This document shows positions 33,923-47,200 of a stretch of DNA of 64,000 bases, piece by piece. Both the position numbers and the translations under genes were made by a program. Position 1 is the first letter of the stretch; each line of letters opens with the position of its first letter. The notes beneath the pieces were generated by a model. The model ran no database searches, was not told the DNA's origin, and saw only the letters and a list, made by a program, of their open reading frames with translations. The stretch is from positions 65,448,251 through 65,512,250 of the forward strand of contig CM051463.1 in assembly GCA_028095005.1 (NCBI GenBank), read 5' to 3'. The stretch is from Rhynchospora pubera (taxonomy: Eukaryota > Streptophyta > Magnoliopsida > Poales > Cyperaceae).

Positions 33923-36900
33923 ATAGGCTAAATTAGACTCCAGCCTATAGGAGGTCTGTGTGCTCCAGTTTTTTAGTCGTCGGATCTAAAATCGGAAGGC
34001 TCAGATTTTATCGCTGAAGTCTCGTTTTCTATCTTCGCTTTTCCGTTATCTCTCCTCCGTCAGCCTTTTGGATCAGACAAAAAATTAAAAAAAAAGAAAC
34101 ACGAAGAGACCTCTTCTCTTCTCTTCTCGTGTCTCTATCTCTCTCTCAGAGAAGAGAAGAAGAGAAAACCTAAAATCTCCTTTTCTCTTCCCGATCGAAA
34201 TTAAGCCAACTAGCTGCTCCACCTCATCCCTCTCTCTCTCATTCCATAAGCAAATCGAAGAGAAAATAAAGCTCTGACGGGCCCCGTCGAAACCCTAGCT
34301 ATTCTCGTCTCTCTCCTCTACATATCCGCTCTATCAACACTGATCCTTCGAAACTCTAGAATCTCCATCCTCTTCGAGAACATCGACCAATTCCATCAAC
34401 AATCAAAGAATTCATACCGTCATCGTCGACTTGGAGGAGCCTCAATCCATCCGCCGAACGGCCAGGTGTCCATTCTCTGAGATGTAAAATTTGAGGGGTA
34501 TTCAATTGATACGATTTGTCGAGACACCTACACAAGGCTCTCTCTAGGTAAAACTCAAAAGGTTGACATTCGCTGGTACTGAGTGTATTCAGCTTCAGTG
34601 ATGTAAATGTGCTTCTATAGCTTTATTGATGTCTATGTACTTTCTCTTGTAGAGATTTGTTTTGAATAAATTGTTATAGGTTTACCAGACCAAATAGGTT
34701 GGATAAAATTGTAATAGATTCACTGACTCCAATTGAGCAGATGGTCCTATGAGTCATGCCATCTTCATTTAAATAAGTTGGCCAAATTAGATAATTCGTT
34801 GATTTTTTTTTTTTATACGTGAGGCCCATTAGCCGTGATAATTCGTTGATTTTTTTGTTACTAGCTCAACCTTTCTCAAAGACTTACAAGTAGCTCAACC
34901 TTATAAGCGCAGTAACAATGTGACAGTTTTTATTAAATAGGATAAACAACTTTAATGGTTTGAGAGTGTCATAATAGTAGTAGCTACTGGTAATGTTATA
35001 AAGGTGAGTTATAGTTGTATAAACCCAGTAAAAAAAATAGTTCAAATTCTTATTTATCCTTTGAATTGTTAAAAATAATTTGGTAAAAATAAAAGAGCAT
35101 GTATTGTCAGTACCATTGATACTATGCAGTTTGGAATTCTCATTCCTAATTACACATATTTCTTACTGTACAGTAATGTAATTGTAGTTCCAATAAAGAA
35201 AATTGACTAAATGTAATAGTTTTGTTACTTTACAGAACCAAGAAGAAGAAGAAGAAGAAGAAGAAGAAGAAAAAGAAGACTTCTCAAGTTGAGATATCAT
35301 GGTTATAGAATTGTTATAATTTTAGTATAGAATAATTATATTTTGGTATAGAATGATTATATTTTGGTATAGCATGGTTACATTTTGGTATAGAATGGAT
35401 ATAGAAAGGTTTATTTTGTTATAGACTTGGAAAAATCTGATCTTATGCATGTTACAAATCTGAACCTATGTTAAATCTTGTATTTTTAAGCTATATTTTG
35501 ATATGTTACAAATCAGCAATTTTATTGCATTTTTTGTGGAAGTTACAGCCTGTTACTTTCATTTGGTATCCAATGAGATCGAATGAATTTGTGTTTAGTT
35601 GGATATAGAATAGATATAGAGTGGTTAAGTACATGGCGTTTTTTAGTTGAATTTGTGTTACTTTCATTTAGTTTGGTGTTTTTTAGTCTTTGTGATAGCA
35701 TGATTAAGTACATGGTACCACTGTAGGTACAGAGAAGCTATATACTAAAAGTGAATAAATGCAAAACAAGTACAGGTACACAACTTTGGTACCATGCACA
35801 TAGATTAAAATTATTCAATACAACATAAGAAATATCTGGTACCATCTCGTTAGTACATAATTTGGAACTTTCTCAATTCAATTACTGAAATCCTTTGTAC
35901 AAGACTCCTATTAATTCAGATCTCTACTTAGTCATTAAATTAGTCATTAAACAGTAAGCAAACCTAAATTTATATCCTCACAAGCAAACATATCAAATTA
36001 GTCATTAAACAATAATAAAATTAGTATAACACATTACAAGCAGCTCCTGTTTTTTTCAGAGAAAAAGATAAAAAAGAAAAAAAAAACAAAAGAAGATAAT
36101 CTCCACATTACAAGCAGCTCCTGTATTTGCTATGTGCAATTAAACATTGAAGACAATCTCCAGAAACATTCAACAAGAACAAAGTAAAATACGGATAAAA
36201 CGCTGCTAAACAAGTTTATCTCTTCTTCACTGTTGTCTTCTCCTTTGGTTTCACGCATTGTATCGAAGTCCACATCTCCTGCAATGTTACTAACTGTCCC
36301 CTTCAAAACAAAGAAAATAACAAGGCTAATGAAGAAATAAAAAAGCAACAAGTGATAGAGGATATACCAGTAAACGAATTTGATTAAATATATCTAACTG
36401 AAGCAAGAATATAATATATAACCAAATACTGGCCAATAAAGAAGAAAAATAAAGAGATGGTAATTTACAATACACAATGCTTCTTCAATCTCTAATAAGA
36501 ACTACAAAATCACTCTGGAGACATAACCTAATAACCAAATCGAACTTACTGGTGCCAAATCAAATAAAAAAAGAAAAAGTAAGAGATTACTAGAAGCAAA
36601 TGCATTCAATTTAAGCATTTCATGCTGCCATTTGCATTCAATTTAAGCATGTACTGTCGACATATGCATTCAATTTAGAGTTTATGTAAAAATTGAAACA
36701 ACCTAAATTTGCTTCAGCTGATTTAGGATTTTCATCTATCCAAGGGCTAAGAAGCGAGAAAGAAGGGACTGTGATGTCTTCAACGAATCTATGGTTTTCT
36801 TGTAACGAGCAAGATAGAGGGGATTTCGTATTGGATCAAAGAATATGTCTCATAAAACATGCATATTGCAACAAAGGAAAAGGGCCAGATCGTAATTGAA

Positions 36901-37426
36901 AAAATTGAACCAAAAAAGAATACAAAAGACAAAATACTTAAATACACATGATTGGGGTAAACGAAGGAGGGAAATTACCTTGGTGTGGTCTCAAATCGCA
37001 TAGAGAAGGCCACGCTTTGTTGTCTGCTTCGCGTGAGAGAGGCTTCGTGTGAGAGAGACTTCGCGTAAGAGAGAGACAACGGGAGAGAGAGAAAGGTCCC
37101 GAGAGGTGTATGGCTTGGTCGGAAAGATTCGGAGAAGCGGCCTGATCGGAAAAAAGGGAGGAGGTGCATGGCTTGATTGATCGGAAAGAAGGGGTTTTGT
37201 GGGAGTCCTTTTTTCTTCAGTCGGAGGGAGTTCAGAGAGAGACTTTTTTTTTCCCGACCTAATACTCAAAACGGAGAACAGGAGAAAGAATTAACGGAAA
37301 ATTAAAAGGAAACGGAGCTTCTATCGCTCCTCCAGCGCTATAATCTTAGCCTTTAAATTTCAAATCGGACGGTTCACAGATTCGAGCACACATGCCCTCT
37401 ATGTGCTGGAGTCTAATTTAGCCTAT
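33923..37426. mobile_element. TIR element B, 3.5 kb, same family as A
   Basis: It starts with the same ATAGGCTAAATTAGACTCC terminus and ends with its inverted copy at 37405-37426. Inner TIR parts show the same order of motifs as A. Internal segments are also related: a (GAA)n exon-like stretch after CTTTACAG at 35236-35290 corresponds to the one at 31585 in A. A minus-strand fragment near 36990-37010 (GGCCTTCTCTATGCGATTTG) corresponds to one near 33510 in A. Minus-strand 36280-36200 includes an acidic scrap ending EDNSEEEINLF. No transposase is present. Confidence 0.7.
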
Positions 37427-38424
37427 TATATTTAAAAATGCTAGTTGTATTTGATTGTAAGTATATGATTTGTTGCACAATTATTTATTTTTTGGAAAAC
37501 AAGATCATTTATTTATAGTGACATAGTCCGCTATGTTAAATATAATATTTTTTTTGTATCCAGCGGAAATTGAACTGTTGATAATAGACTCTCGTGTTTA
37601 TTAGTTGCACAACAATTACTACCAAGGTTTTAAAATGCAATTTGTGCGGTTTGATGGTTGGGTGGTGATTTAGCGTTTATCGGTGATAAGACAGTTTAAA
37701 CAGTGATAAAACGGTAGTGCGGTATAAACCAAAACAAAGATAGAACGACGATAAAACGAAAAAATAGAGTTTTTAAAAAACTTGATTACTACAAAGAGAG
37801 AAAAAAAAACATATTGTTTTAAGCGCATAACGTACGTACATATGTTTTTAGATAAAGAGAAGAAAAATGACACGTAGTCATTCGATAAAATTAGATAAAT
37901 AACAGCATATATGATAGTCCTAAAAAAAACATTTATGACATGAATACATGATGCGGCTAAAAGTTGTTTGCTTAAATTTGTATACATTGCCTGGTTTTCT
38001 GGTGTCCAGAATGACCAACAATGAAACTACAATCAGTATTAAAAAATTAGCATTAAGAACAATTCTAAATTTCATAATGCGACAAAATATGTCATAGTTA
38101 TTGAGGTGTGAGATCATTACGCAATTATTTTGTGTTACAAACACATTTGACATTACTTTAAAAAAAAAATGCAAACGACTAAAATATTTTTCAAGGTTCA
38201 AATGTCCCACATTGTCCTTGCAGGTTGTATAAATTGATGGTTATTTGAGCATTCTTCATTTCATGAAGCACATTAAAATTAAAAAGAATAAAACGCAGGA
38301 CTATATTATCTGGAATAACAGAAGATTAAGAGTTTCCATGAAATACAATCAACCGAAAATAGTAGAAAAACTTATTAAACCTATAACAAAAATAATATAT
38401 AAAAAAAAAAAGTTTATCGGATCA
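37427..38424. other. Intergenic, 3' side of the BAHD gene
   Basis: This stretch is AT-rich DNA. A CCAAGGTTTTAAAAT phrase at 37622 and nearby GGTGATAAGACAG/CAGTGATAAAACGG repeats suggest an old repeat, but I can draw no ends. The last ~150 bp before 38425 probably hold the BAHD 3' untranslated region. Confidence 0.35.
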
Positions 38425-39744
38425 CTAATATTCTGATATTCTGTTTATCGATTCGCCTAAAGAAGAAGTTACAAACAGACGGAACTCACTATCACTTTCA
38501 ATTCTCTCCATTTCCTCCATTGCCATCCATAACCAGACCTCCATCCCCTGCCCATCCTTTGCATCTATCAGCATGCAAACATTCTTCATAGCCGTTATCC
38601 CGCACGCGACCCAGTCGGGCGCCTCAAAGCCGAAATCGCAATCGTACCACCCCATCCTACACCAGTTAGTGAATATCCACTCTACAGTCTCTATTCCCTC
38701 AATTCCCTTCGCTCTCTGCTCCTTTCCCTCTCTCACATCCCACATCTCCTGTGCTTTCATTCTTACAAAATTTTCGTCTACCCCTCGCACTGCTCTCCTT
38801 ATACTTTGTTCAATGCCTCCAGTACTCTCTGTTTCTATTCCCAGGTCTGGTATTTCTACATTGATCCACATGTTCCCAATTGACTCATTCGATAGTACTG
38901 GTGCCATTCTCTTACGGAAATTCACACAATGTGATATAGACAGTCTATTCCCGGCTTGAACTCGTTTAATGCACCGCCAAATTAGTGCAGATACAGCCTC
39001 GACCCGTGTTGACTGAGTAGTAGTACCACCTACCTGCTTAAGCGTCTCCATTGCTTTTGAATTGATACTAAAGCATCTCATTGCAACATCTTGGTTGGAA
39101 CCACTATCTTCACTAGATCTTTTGTGGATTGTGATGTGAGGCATCTCCTCTGGAGGGAACACCGCGGCACAGTCAAACCGTGGTAGCAAGGGAGGCGGTG
39201 ACAAATTCTCAGCAAACCCACTAGCTGTACGAGACCACCAATTTAGGAACATGGAAAGGGAAGCACCATCAGCAATGAAGTGAGAAATAGACACACCAAG
39301 TATAAATCCTCCACCATCTAATACATTAATCTGCACCGCAAGTAAAGGACCACTTTCTCGGAAATCAAATAAGCTTTTCTTGATTGGTAGGAGTTCGTTA
39401 AAAATTTCAACCACCGGTCCATGACGAATTGATTCCGTAGTGGCACCGGTAACTCGGGCTTCGACAAATTCAGCGCCCTCACCATTGCATTCGACATGAA
39501 GTTTTCCTTTGCCAATTTCTCTGATTCTGCCAGCAAATGGATAGAAGTAATTCAGAGATCGAGACAGAGAAGATTTAAGCTTCTCTGGTATTTCTGGTAA
39601 ATATGTAGAGTAGAAGAAGAGTATGTGGGTGTATATTGGAGGTGCTAGCTGGTCAAGCAGAGAGAGAGGAATGGAAGGGAAAGAATTGGTAGGAGGCTGT
39701 GAAGGCTTGATGGTTTCTTTTGAGAGAATTGTTACTTTGGCCAT
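38425..39744 (-). CDS. BAHD-family acyltransferase, intronless
   Basis: The 439-residue length is typical of plant BAHD enzymes, which transfer an acyl group from acyl-CoA to an alcohol or amine in the cytosol. The N-terminal half has FYPFAGR (67-73) and the catalytic HFIAD (HxxxD, His155 and Asp159). The C-terminal half has the NFRKRM and IGNMW segments. At 370-374, where the family usually has DFGWG, the sequence is DFGFE, followed by PDWV; this motif is structural and does vary. The overall pattern resembles the vinorine synthase/alcohol acyltransferase group (clade III), but substrate cannot be read from sequence. The start at 39744 gives MAKVTILSKETIKPS, the usual BAHD beginning, and a TATA box lies 62 bp upstream. 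Confidence 0.93.
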   Translation of the reverse strand: MAKVTILSKETIKPSQPPTNSFPSIPLSLLDQLAPPIYTHILFFYSTYLPEIPEKLKSSLSRSLNYFYPFAGRIREIGKGKLHVECNGEGAEFVEARVTGATTESIRHGPVVEIFNELLPIKKSLFDFRESGPLLAVQINVLDGGGFILGVSISHFIADGASLSMFLNWWSRTASGFAENLSPPPLLPRFDCAAVFPPEEMPHITIHKRSSEDSGSNQDVAMRCFSINSKAMETLKQVGGTTTQSTRVEAVSALIWRCIKRVQAGNRLSISHCVNFRKRMAPVLSNESIGNMWINVEIPDLGIETESTGGIEQSIRRAVRGVDENFVRMKAQEMWDVREGKEQRAKGIEGIETVEWIFTNWCRMGWYDCDFGFEAPDWVACGITAMKNVCMLIDAKDGQGMEVWLWMAMEEMERIESDSEFRLFVTSSLGESINRISEY

Positions 39745-39805
39745 TTTCAGTTTTCAAGGACTGATTTTGTCAGCAGTTGATTTTTTATTTTTTAACCTTC
39801 GTTCG

Positions 39806-39815
39806 TATATATAAG
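39806..39815 (-). promoter_or_regulatory. TATA box of the BAHD gene
   Basis: The minus strand reads CTTATATATA, 62-71 bases upstream of the start codon at 39744. Confidence 0.65.
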
Positions 39816-40869
39816 AGGATCATTTGGAATGACATAAGAAGAGGTCAGGAAATGAGGAAGAGTGCTGATTTTGACTTGCTTCTACTAATTTGCTGACCAA
39901 GAAAGGTCTTGTACTCTTGTGATTTCATGCAGTTTTATGTAGACTGGAGAGATCGTGGGTGTAATTTTATGCTGTAATTATATCTCTAAGTATCTGATAA
40001 TGGAGAGATGGTAAATAAAAGCAGACTATTCCAAGTAGCAGTCTGAAAGGTCTTTCATTGTTTACTGAGTACTGACAAAAGATTTGGTGCTCCGGGCCTT
40101 AAGCATGTAACAAATAAACAAAATTACAAAAATATAAGATTTGAAAATGCTCACGTTCTTAAAGGTCCAAACTCAAAAGGGAAAGGCCAGTTACAGAAAG
40201 CCCACTTCATCTACGGTCTACCTGAATTCAAGTCCATATTTTCCACAAAGGAGGCAAACGAAGAGGTTGCTTGTAGTTTATTATTTATTTATTTTATTGT
40301 TATTATTGAGGATTAGGTTGCTTGTAAATTGCAATTAGATAAGGTCACTTTGATTTAACAAAAAGAATGTAGTAATTTACTTAGCACTATCAAAGCAAAC
40401 TTCAAGTCAAACCATACATGAAGAGCATGATTTCCAACAATTGTACTCCGATGACCACCTCAGGGTTTTACGTCGTTGTCTAAGAGCTTCTTGTAAATTT
40501 TTTAAAATATTTAAATGTTATGTTAATCCATATTCCGTCATTGTACAATGTATATATATAATTTATTTTTTTCAGTTTAGACTTTAGATTTAATTGTATT
40601 GCCTTGGTGTATTTTGACTTATAAAATACATTGACAATTTGTACAATAATTAGCCACACTTATAAAATAATTGGTTTGAACTCGTCATAATAACAATTTC
40701 ATAAATAGTTGAGAGGATATTTTGGAAATGAAAATTTTAAAGAATGCACAAAATATTCCCTTCCAATTGACTCCGTCATCTCCTCAAGTCCGTGCACAGA
40801 ACTTGCCCAAACCATATCACTGGTTCCGTTCCGTCAACTAGATCAAAACCACACTTCTCCGGGTCCGTA
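39816..40869. other. Intergenic between the divergent BAHD and galactosyltransferase genes
   Basis: I see no gene. This DNA separates a minus-strand gene from a plus-strand gene and must hold both upstream regions. Confidence 0.4.
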
Positions 40870-41030
40870 TAAGGTGAGCAGAGTGCCTACCTCTGATCCG
40901 AGCCGTTCGATCTAATCTCGACGGTTAAAATTTTTCGGGCCTTACAATCTGGTTACATGCACGGGGCTCCCTTAACCGTTAAGATTACATTTAACGGTTC
41001 AGATCAGAAGTGAGCAGAGTGCTCACCTTA
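40870..41030. mobile_element. Small MITE just upstream of the galactosyltransferase gene
   Basis: Exact 11-bp inverted ends TAAGGTGAGCA/TGCTCACCTTA enclose about 140 bp. Its core (GATCCGAGCCGTTCGATCTA, then a GACGGTTAAAA-type run) matches, in inverted orientation, the core of the intron MITE at 46229-46435, so the two belong to one family. It ends 175 bp upstream of the ATG at 41206. No clear target duplication is seen. Confidence 0.65.
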
Positions 41031-41205
41031 AAATGTAGGCAGAGGATGTGATTCCCACTTCTCCAGGCAGGCGTCAATGTATTTCCATCCCTTCCATTTC
41101 TTTCCCAACAAAACACTCTATTCGTTCATAAAAAAAAACCAAAGCACTCTATTCTTGTCAACCCAACCTCTCCAAAGCTAACATGCAGATCAGATCTCTC
41201 TAACA

Positions 41206-44200
41206 ATGCGCGCTCTAATCCCCACCTTCTTCTTCTTCTTCCTCCTACACGTCCTTCTCTCGCCACTGACAACAACGGCGCAGGAAGGAGGGAGCCAAAG
41301 CGAAGACAAGCTGCCATGGCGGATGCACACATTGTTCTCCGTCGAGTGCCAGGACTACTTCGACTGGCAGACGGTGGGCCTTATGCACAGCCTCCAAAAG
41401 GCCAACCATCCCGGGCCCGTCACTCGGCTGCTTTCCTGTACCGAGGACGAGCTCAGACGGTACCGCGGCATGAACTTGGCACCTACCATGGTTGTTCCTT
41501 CCATGAGTCGCCATCCCCGCACCGGCGACTGGTGAGTTATGGCTTAATTGGGTTTTCAGAGGGATATTTTTGGCAAATTTTGGTGACAGCCTATTGAATT
41601 CATGGGTGCCCCAGCTACATAAAAAAAAATTGAATTCAGTGTACAAACGTTGCAGACGATCAGTCGGTAGTAATTGTTATGTGGGGCCCTTTTAGGCTTT
41701 TACATGCTTTGACAGTTTCTGATTATTATCAAGCAGTAAATTGGTAACTTTTTGTCATCCTTTTCAAGCGGAAATAACTCTGAATTTGTTTCTGCGACTC
41801 TTGCCCCCTCTTTACTGCCTATAATTAAATTAAACAAACAGTTGTGCCAGTACGTATGTTCTAAGCCGTAACTATTTTAGCACCCAATTCTCATTTGATA
41901 ATAATTACTGCCTTAAAGTTGGTAAAAATTATTATTATTTTTTTTGGAAGAGAAGGCCCCAGTAGATGATAAAATGTTATCATGAACCTAATAATTCAAA
42001 ATTTCATCTCATTCTGTCAATTGTCGGATCGGAAGAACCAGAGAACTAAGACACAAATGACACTCTGGTTGGATTACAATGGAAGAATGATTGAATTAAA
42101 AGCCTCCCAGCGACGGCTTTATCATTTTTTGAATACTGTGTTTATCTCTTTCTCTAAAGCCCTTGTTGGCCACTGAAGCCAAGCACTCTTGAAGTAACTG
42201 TATAGAAATTAAATTTGTATTACTTAATTTCTTAGGTATCCTGCTATTAACAAGCCTGCAGGGGTTGTGCATTGGCTGGAGAACAGCCAAGATGCTGACA
42301 ATGTTGATTGGGTTGTCATATTAGATGCCGATATGATAGTTCGGGGCCCACTAATTCCATGGGAACTTGGATCCGAGAAAGGGAAGCCAGTAGCCGCTTA
42401 CTACGGGTATCAGTTTTTATTTCATATTTTCCTATTGGGTTTTGGATGGAATTATCAGGATGGAAAGTGGAATTGTCCCCTTATAGTAGCTAGGAATATC
42501 CGCAGTATCCTCACACTTCTTTTCTTCGTTTAGTAAACATGAATATGGACATTTGTTGAGCACTGGAGGGGAATGCTATGGAAATTGTACATTGTTTATC
42601 ACAATATACTGAAAAGTCTTTTAATTGGGTTCAAGAGAAGTTTTGTGTCTATTTGATTATCAACATTCTAAGATTCAGTGTGTTGAACTTGAATAACCTA
42701 AAAAATAAGGAGCTTTAGATATGAAAACGGATCCTCTCAGTTGAAGAGAGAATAATCTTGTAACAAATACTCTATTGATTCAGATACTTGAAGGGTTGTG
42801 ACAACATTCTGGCAAAGCTGCACACAACACATCCTGAGTGGTGTGATAAAGTCGGTGGGATTCTGGCCATGCATATCAATGACCTGAGGGCATTAGCACC
42901 ATTATGGCTCTCAAAAACCGAAGAGGTGAGGGAGGACCGGGCCCACTGGTCCACAAATATTACTGGTGATATTTATGGCATGGGCTGGATTAGTGAGATG
43001 TATGGCTACTCCTTTGGTGCTGCTGAAGTAAGTTCAGTTCTTCTTTTCCTTCCTTTTGGAAAAATATGATGGCTTTTATCATCTGGATAGTGCTGTCATG
43101 TTTTTCCAAGGTATAAAAAACTTTGCCATGCTCGGGAAGTAAATATTACAGATGAGTGGATGCTGCTAAATTAGTGTCCTAGTTCCTATTAAGCATTTAT
43201 TCATTGTTTGACTTGACATTATCTTTGCCTAAGTACAATGAAACAGATGCATTCTTCATATTTTATTAGTTTAGAATTAAAAAAATTCATGTATTTCTAG
43301 GTGTTTAAGCTTTAGAGCAGCTGTTCCATCATAAATGGATCTATTCTCTGGTTAAATGCTATGCTCTGTAACTATTCAATTCTTCTCGACCAGGTGGGTC
43401 TTCACCATAAGATAAACGATGACATAATGATCTACCCAGGTTACATCCCTAGACCAACTGTGGAGCCGGTTCTCATGCACTATGGTCTGCCATTTAAAGT
43501 CGGCAATTGGTCCTTTAGCAAGTTAGAACACCATGAAGATGGTGTTGTGTATGATTGCAATCGCCTGTTCCCCCCTCCACCTTTCCCCAGAGAGGTATAT
43601 AATTTTACAAATTTTTTTATCAAATAACAAGATTCCTTTTTGCATAATATCATCATAACCAAAGCTGTTCGCGTGTTTTAATTCTTGTAATGGAGGAGAA
43701 TTTCTGATTCGATTTTTTAAGAACAATTATTTGACAATTACTGATTGCCTTTTTCCTGTTCTTTTCTTTATGAGAATCTAAAAGAAACAAAAGTTATTTA
43801 CCTAAATAAAGGATTGAGAGAAGGATTGTATTTCAATGATCATTCAATCCACTATGTATTTGTTCCAGGATGATCTTGCTTCAGTTGTTTATTAGTTCTT
43901 TTGTTATGAGCTATCAAAGCAGTCATATTAACTGCTAGATATGTTGGTGCTAGCATGCAGGTCGAGATGTTGGAGCCTGATCCAAACATAAGACGCAGTT
44001 TATTCATAAGCATAGAATGCATTAACACTCTAAATGAAGGGCTTCATTTACATCACCTTTCAGCCGGTTGTCCCAGGCCCAGATGGTCAAAGTATTTGAG
44101 CTTTCTAAAGAGCAACCGCTTCAAAGAACTAACCAAACCAAAGTACTTGAACCAACCAGCAAGTTACACAACAATAATTAATAAAAACAGAATAGTAGGT

Positions 44201-47200
44201 GAATTGCAAGGCAGAAAGCCAAAGATACATACACTTTTTTCAACAGAATGTTCAACATATTTTGACTGGCAGACGGTAGGGTTCATGCATAGTTTTAGAT
44301 TGAGTGGACAACCTGGTGGTGTCACAAGGTTGCTGAGTTGTACCGATGAGGATTTGAAGATGTACAAGGGACGTGATCTGGCACCCACCCATTATGTACC
44401 TTCAATGACTCAACATCCACTGACAGGAGACTTGTAACTTTTTTATCACAATTATATTTTTGATATATCTTATTATTTTGATTGTTTTTAAAGTACTTTT
44501 ATGTATAGCTTGTTTTTCGTAGTTTTGTCAAATTTGGTAATTTTTTTTTTAAACTTTAAGCTTGTTTGTGCTAGTGCTGGTGGGTACCTCACCAGTACAG
44601 GTATTGTACTTAACAAAAAATTAGCACATTTTCATAGCTGATCCTCCTTTTGTTCATTAAAAAATTAATTGTACTGATTTTGCCAGCATCAACTATTGTT
44701 CAAAGTCAGGCCAGCCTCTCTTCACCTCAAAATCAAGAAAAGCAAACATTAATTGGCCAAAGATGCAGTGGAAGTTGCGGGTATACTAGCTAATATATGT
44801 ACCAGACCACACACTACAAAACATTATTAACTCCTCTTTATAACCATCAATAACATCTTGTAGGCTCATAACAAGCTGCTGGTGCTAAAAGTTAACTATG
44901 CAGTTTGGTTAGAGAAATGATACAGTGATTTTTCTATATGTTGAAGGTATCCAGCAATCAATAAACCAGCAGCAGTTCTCCACTGGCTCAATCATGTTAA
45001 GACTGATGCTGAATACGTTGTAATTTTGGATGCTGATATGATCATGCGAGGCCCCATTACTCCATGGGAGTATGGTGCTAGGCCTGGCCATCCTGTTTCT
45101 GCTCCTTATGAGTAAGTGATTTTAAATTAAGGCTCGATTATTATACCATGTGGCTCATGTATTGAAGCTATACATTTACTAAGACACACTACTTACCAAA
45201 CCTCTACGGTGATAGTTATAGTAGACTGTGTTTTTGCACTTTTTGCTGCAGTTCATTGTTTTTAAGGCTAAGGTAGTTATGCAGTTTGACAAAAACTACA
45301 ATTAGTTACATTACTGTCCCTGCTAATTGTCCAGATATTAATGGTAGGTTTTTCTTTTTTTTATCTTATGCAGAACATTCACTGTATTTGCAATTTGCCC
45401 AATATTTTTAAGTTACCAGCATACCTGGGTTGTCTGTAAATAACAACCAACTGTTTTGAACATGTAGATTAACAAACAGATGACTAAATAGCCCCTGGAC
45501 TTGTCACCTTGATTCACCAAAACACTTTCTAACTACTGCATTATAACTCTGAACACAACATATATGTTCATTTAACTTGTTGTTACCTTTTGGATTCACA
45601 TGGAATGCTGGCTGATTATTAGTTAGATATTCAGTTTTTTTAAAAGAATATGCCTATTCCGTTGGATAATTACATTAATACAGAATTTGGATGTTATTTT
45701 CAAGCATCTACAATAGTTATGTTTGTGATGATATTTTCTGTTATCGCTACCAGGTACCTTATAGGGTGTGACAATGTGCTAGCAGAGATCCACACTCGAA
45801 ACCCTTCTTTTTGTGAAAAGGTGGGAGGTGTGATAATTATGCACATAGATGACCTGAAGAGGTTTGCAATGCTTTGGTTCCACAAGTCCTTGGAGGTGCG
45901 TGCTGACAAGGAGCACTATGCTACAAACATTACAGGCGATATTTATGCATCTGGTTGGATCAGTGAGATGTATGGTTATTCCTTTGCTGCGGCTGAGGTG
46001 AGGATACCAAAAATTTAACTTAGGAAAAACGCAAACTCAAATTATAGCGTTATTTGGCCTAATCCAATAAAACACAATATATATTGTCTTTTTAACAAAT
46101 GCAGCCTTAACATTGGTCATACACATATTCCTCATTTTTGCAAATAGCACCTTTACTTATGAAACATATCATGTCTAAACATCAAAGCATGAGATATGGT
46201 TAAAAGGGTAATAGAATGTAGCTAGTATGGGAACTGCATCCTCTGGATGGCCATCCATGGATGGTTTTCAATCTCAGCCGTCTGATTTAATCTCAATGGC
46301 TATAGATGCCCCGTGCATGATACCTGATTGATAGGCTCGAAAATATCTAACCATTAAGATTAAATCGGACGGCTCGGATCGAAAGACGTCCACTGGATGG
46401 ATGGTTGTATTCAACCATCCAGAGGATACTCTCCCAGCTAGTATGAGCTTGTCTAGGGGGTTGGTGAGCTTAACCACAAAATCAATCAGATTGGCCTCAA
46501 ATGACAAATTCAAACCGTCGATCTTGATCTACTCGACAAGTCAAGCATTACCATTTTAAACTTTTAATTTTTTTAGTATTACTTTGTACGAGAAGAATGA
46601 TCGAAAATTTACTCGCAAAAGAAGTCATTTAACCTCTGGATCCTGTAAAAATTATATTAGAAAAATAGAAAATTTTGAAATGTTGACAAGTGGCTCATTA
46701 AGTAAATCAAGATCAATGGTTCAACTTCGTGTTTAAAGCAAATACGATAGATTCTGAAATTAAGGTCATGAACTCTTTGGTGAGCTTATGTTTATGTTAG
46801 CTTACTCAGGTATTATTGGTAATTTTGGCTCTGGTCCTACGACCTACTTATTTTTTAAGCTAAAAAAACTAAAATTCAAGGCAAACTAAGTCTAGTGTCA
46901 GGCTCCATGTTAATTTTTTATGGAGATTGTAATTATGAAGCAACAGAGTTAGTTTAATGTAGCAAATGTAAGTCCATGTGTTTGACTTGATGATTGTTTG
47001 CAATTATCAGACATGTTGAGTGCTAAATGAAAATATGACAAATGCTATGTGTTATTTAGAAATGCAGTAAAATTTACGATGTTTACAACAACAAAACCTC
47101 CCAAACAAGTTGGGTAGGTAAAATTTGTGTTACTTGCAAAAAAGGGGAAAAAAAAGTTAAAACCCTTTGTTTCAACCAAGTTAGGGTAGGCTAGAAATGA

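Noticed and set aside
36130..36351. Small acidic protein gene on the minus strand in element B
   Set aside because: It appears to be an exon-like scrap inside a non-autonomous element; the open frame continues through unrelated AT-rich sequence.
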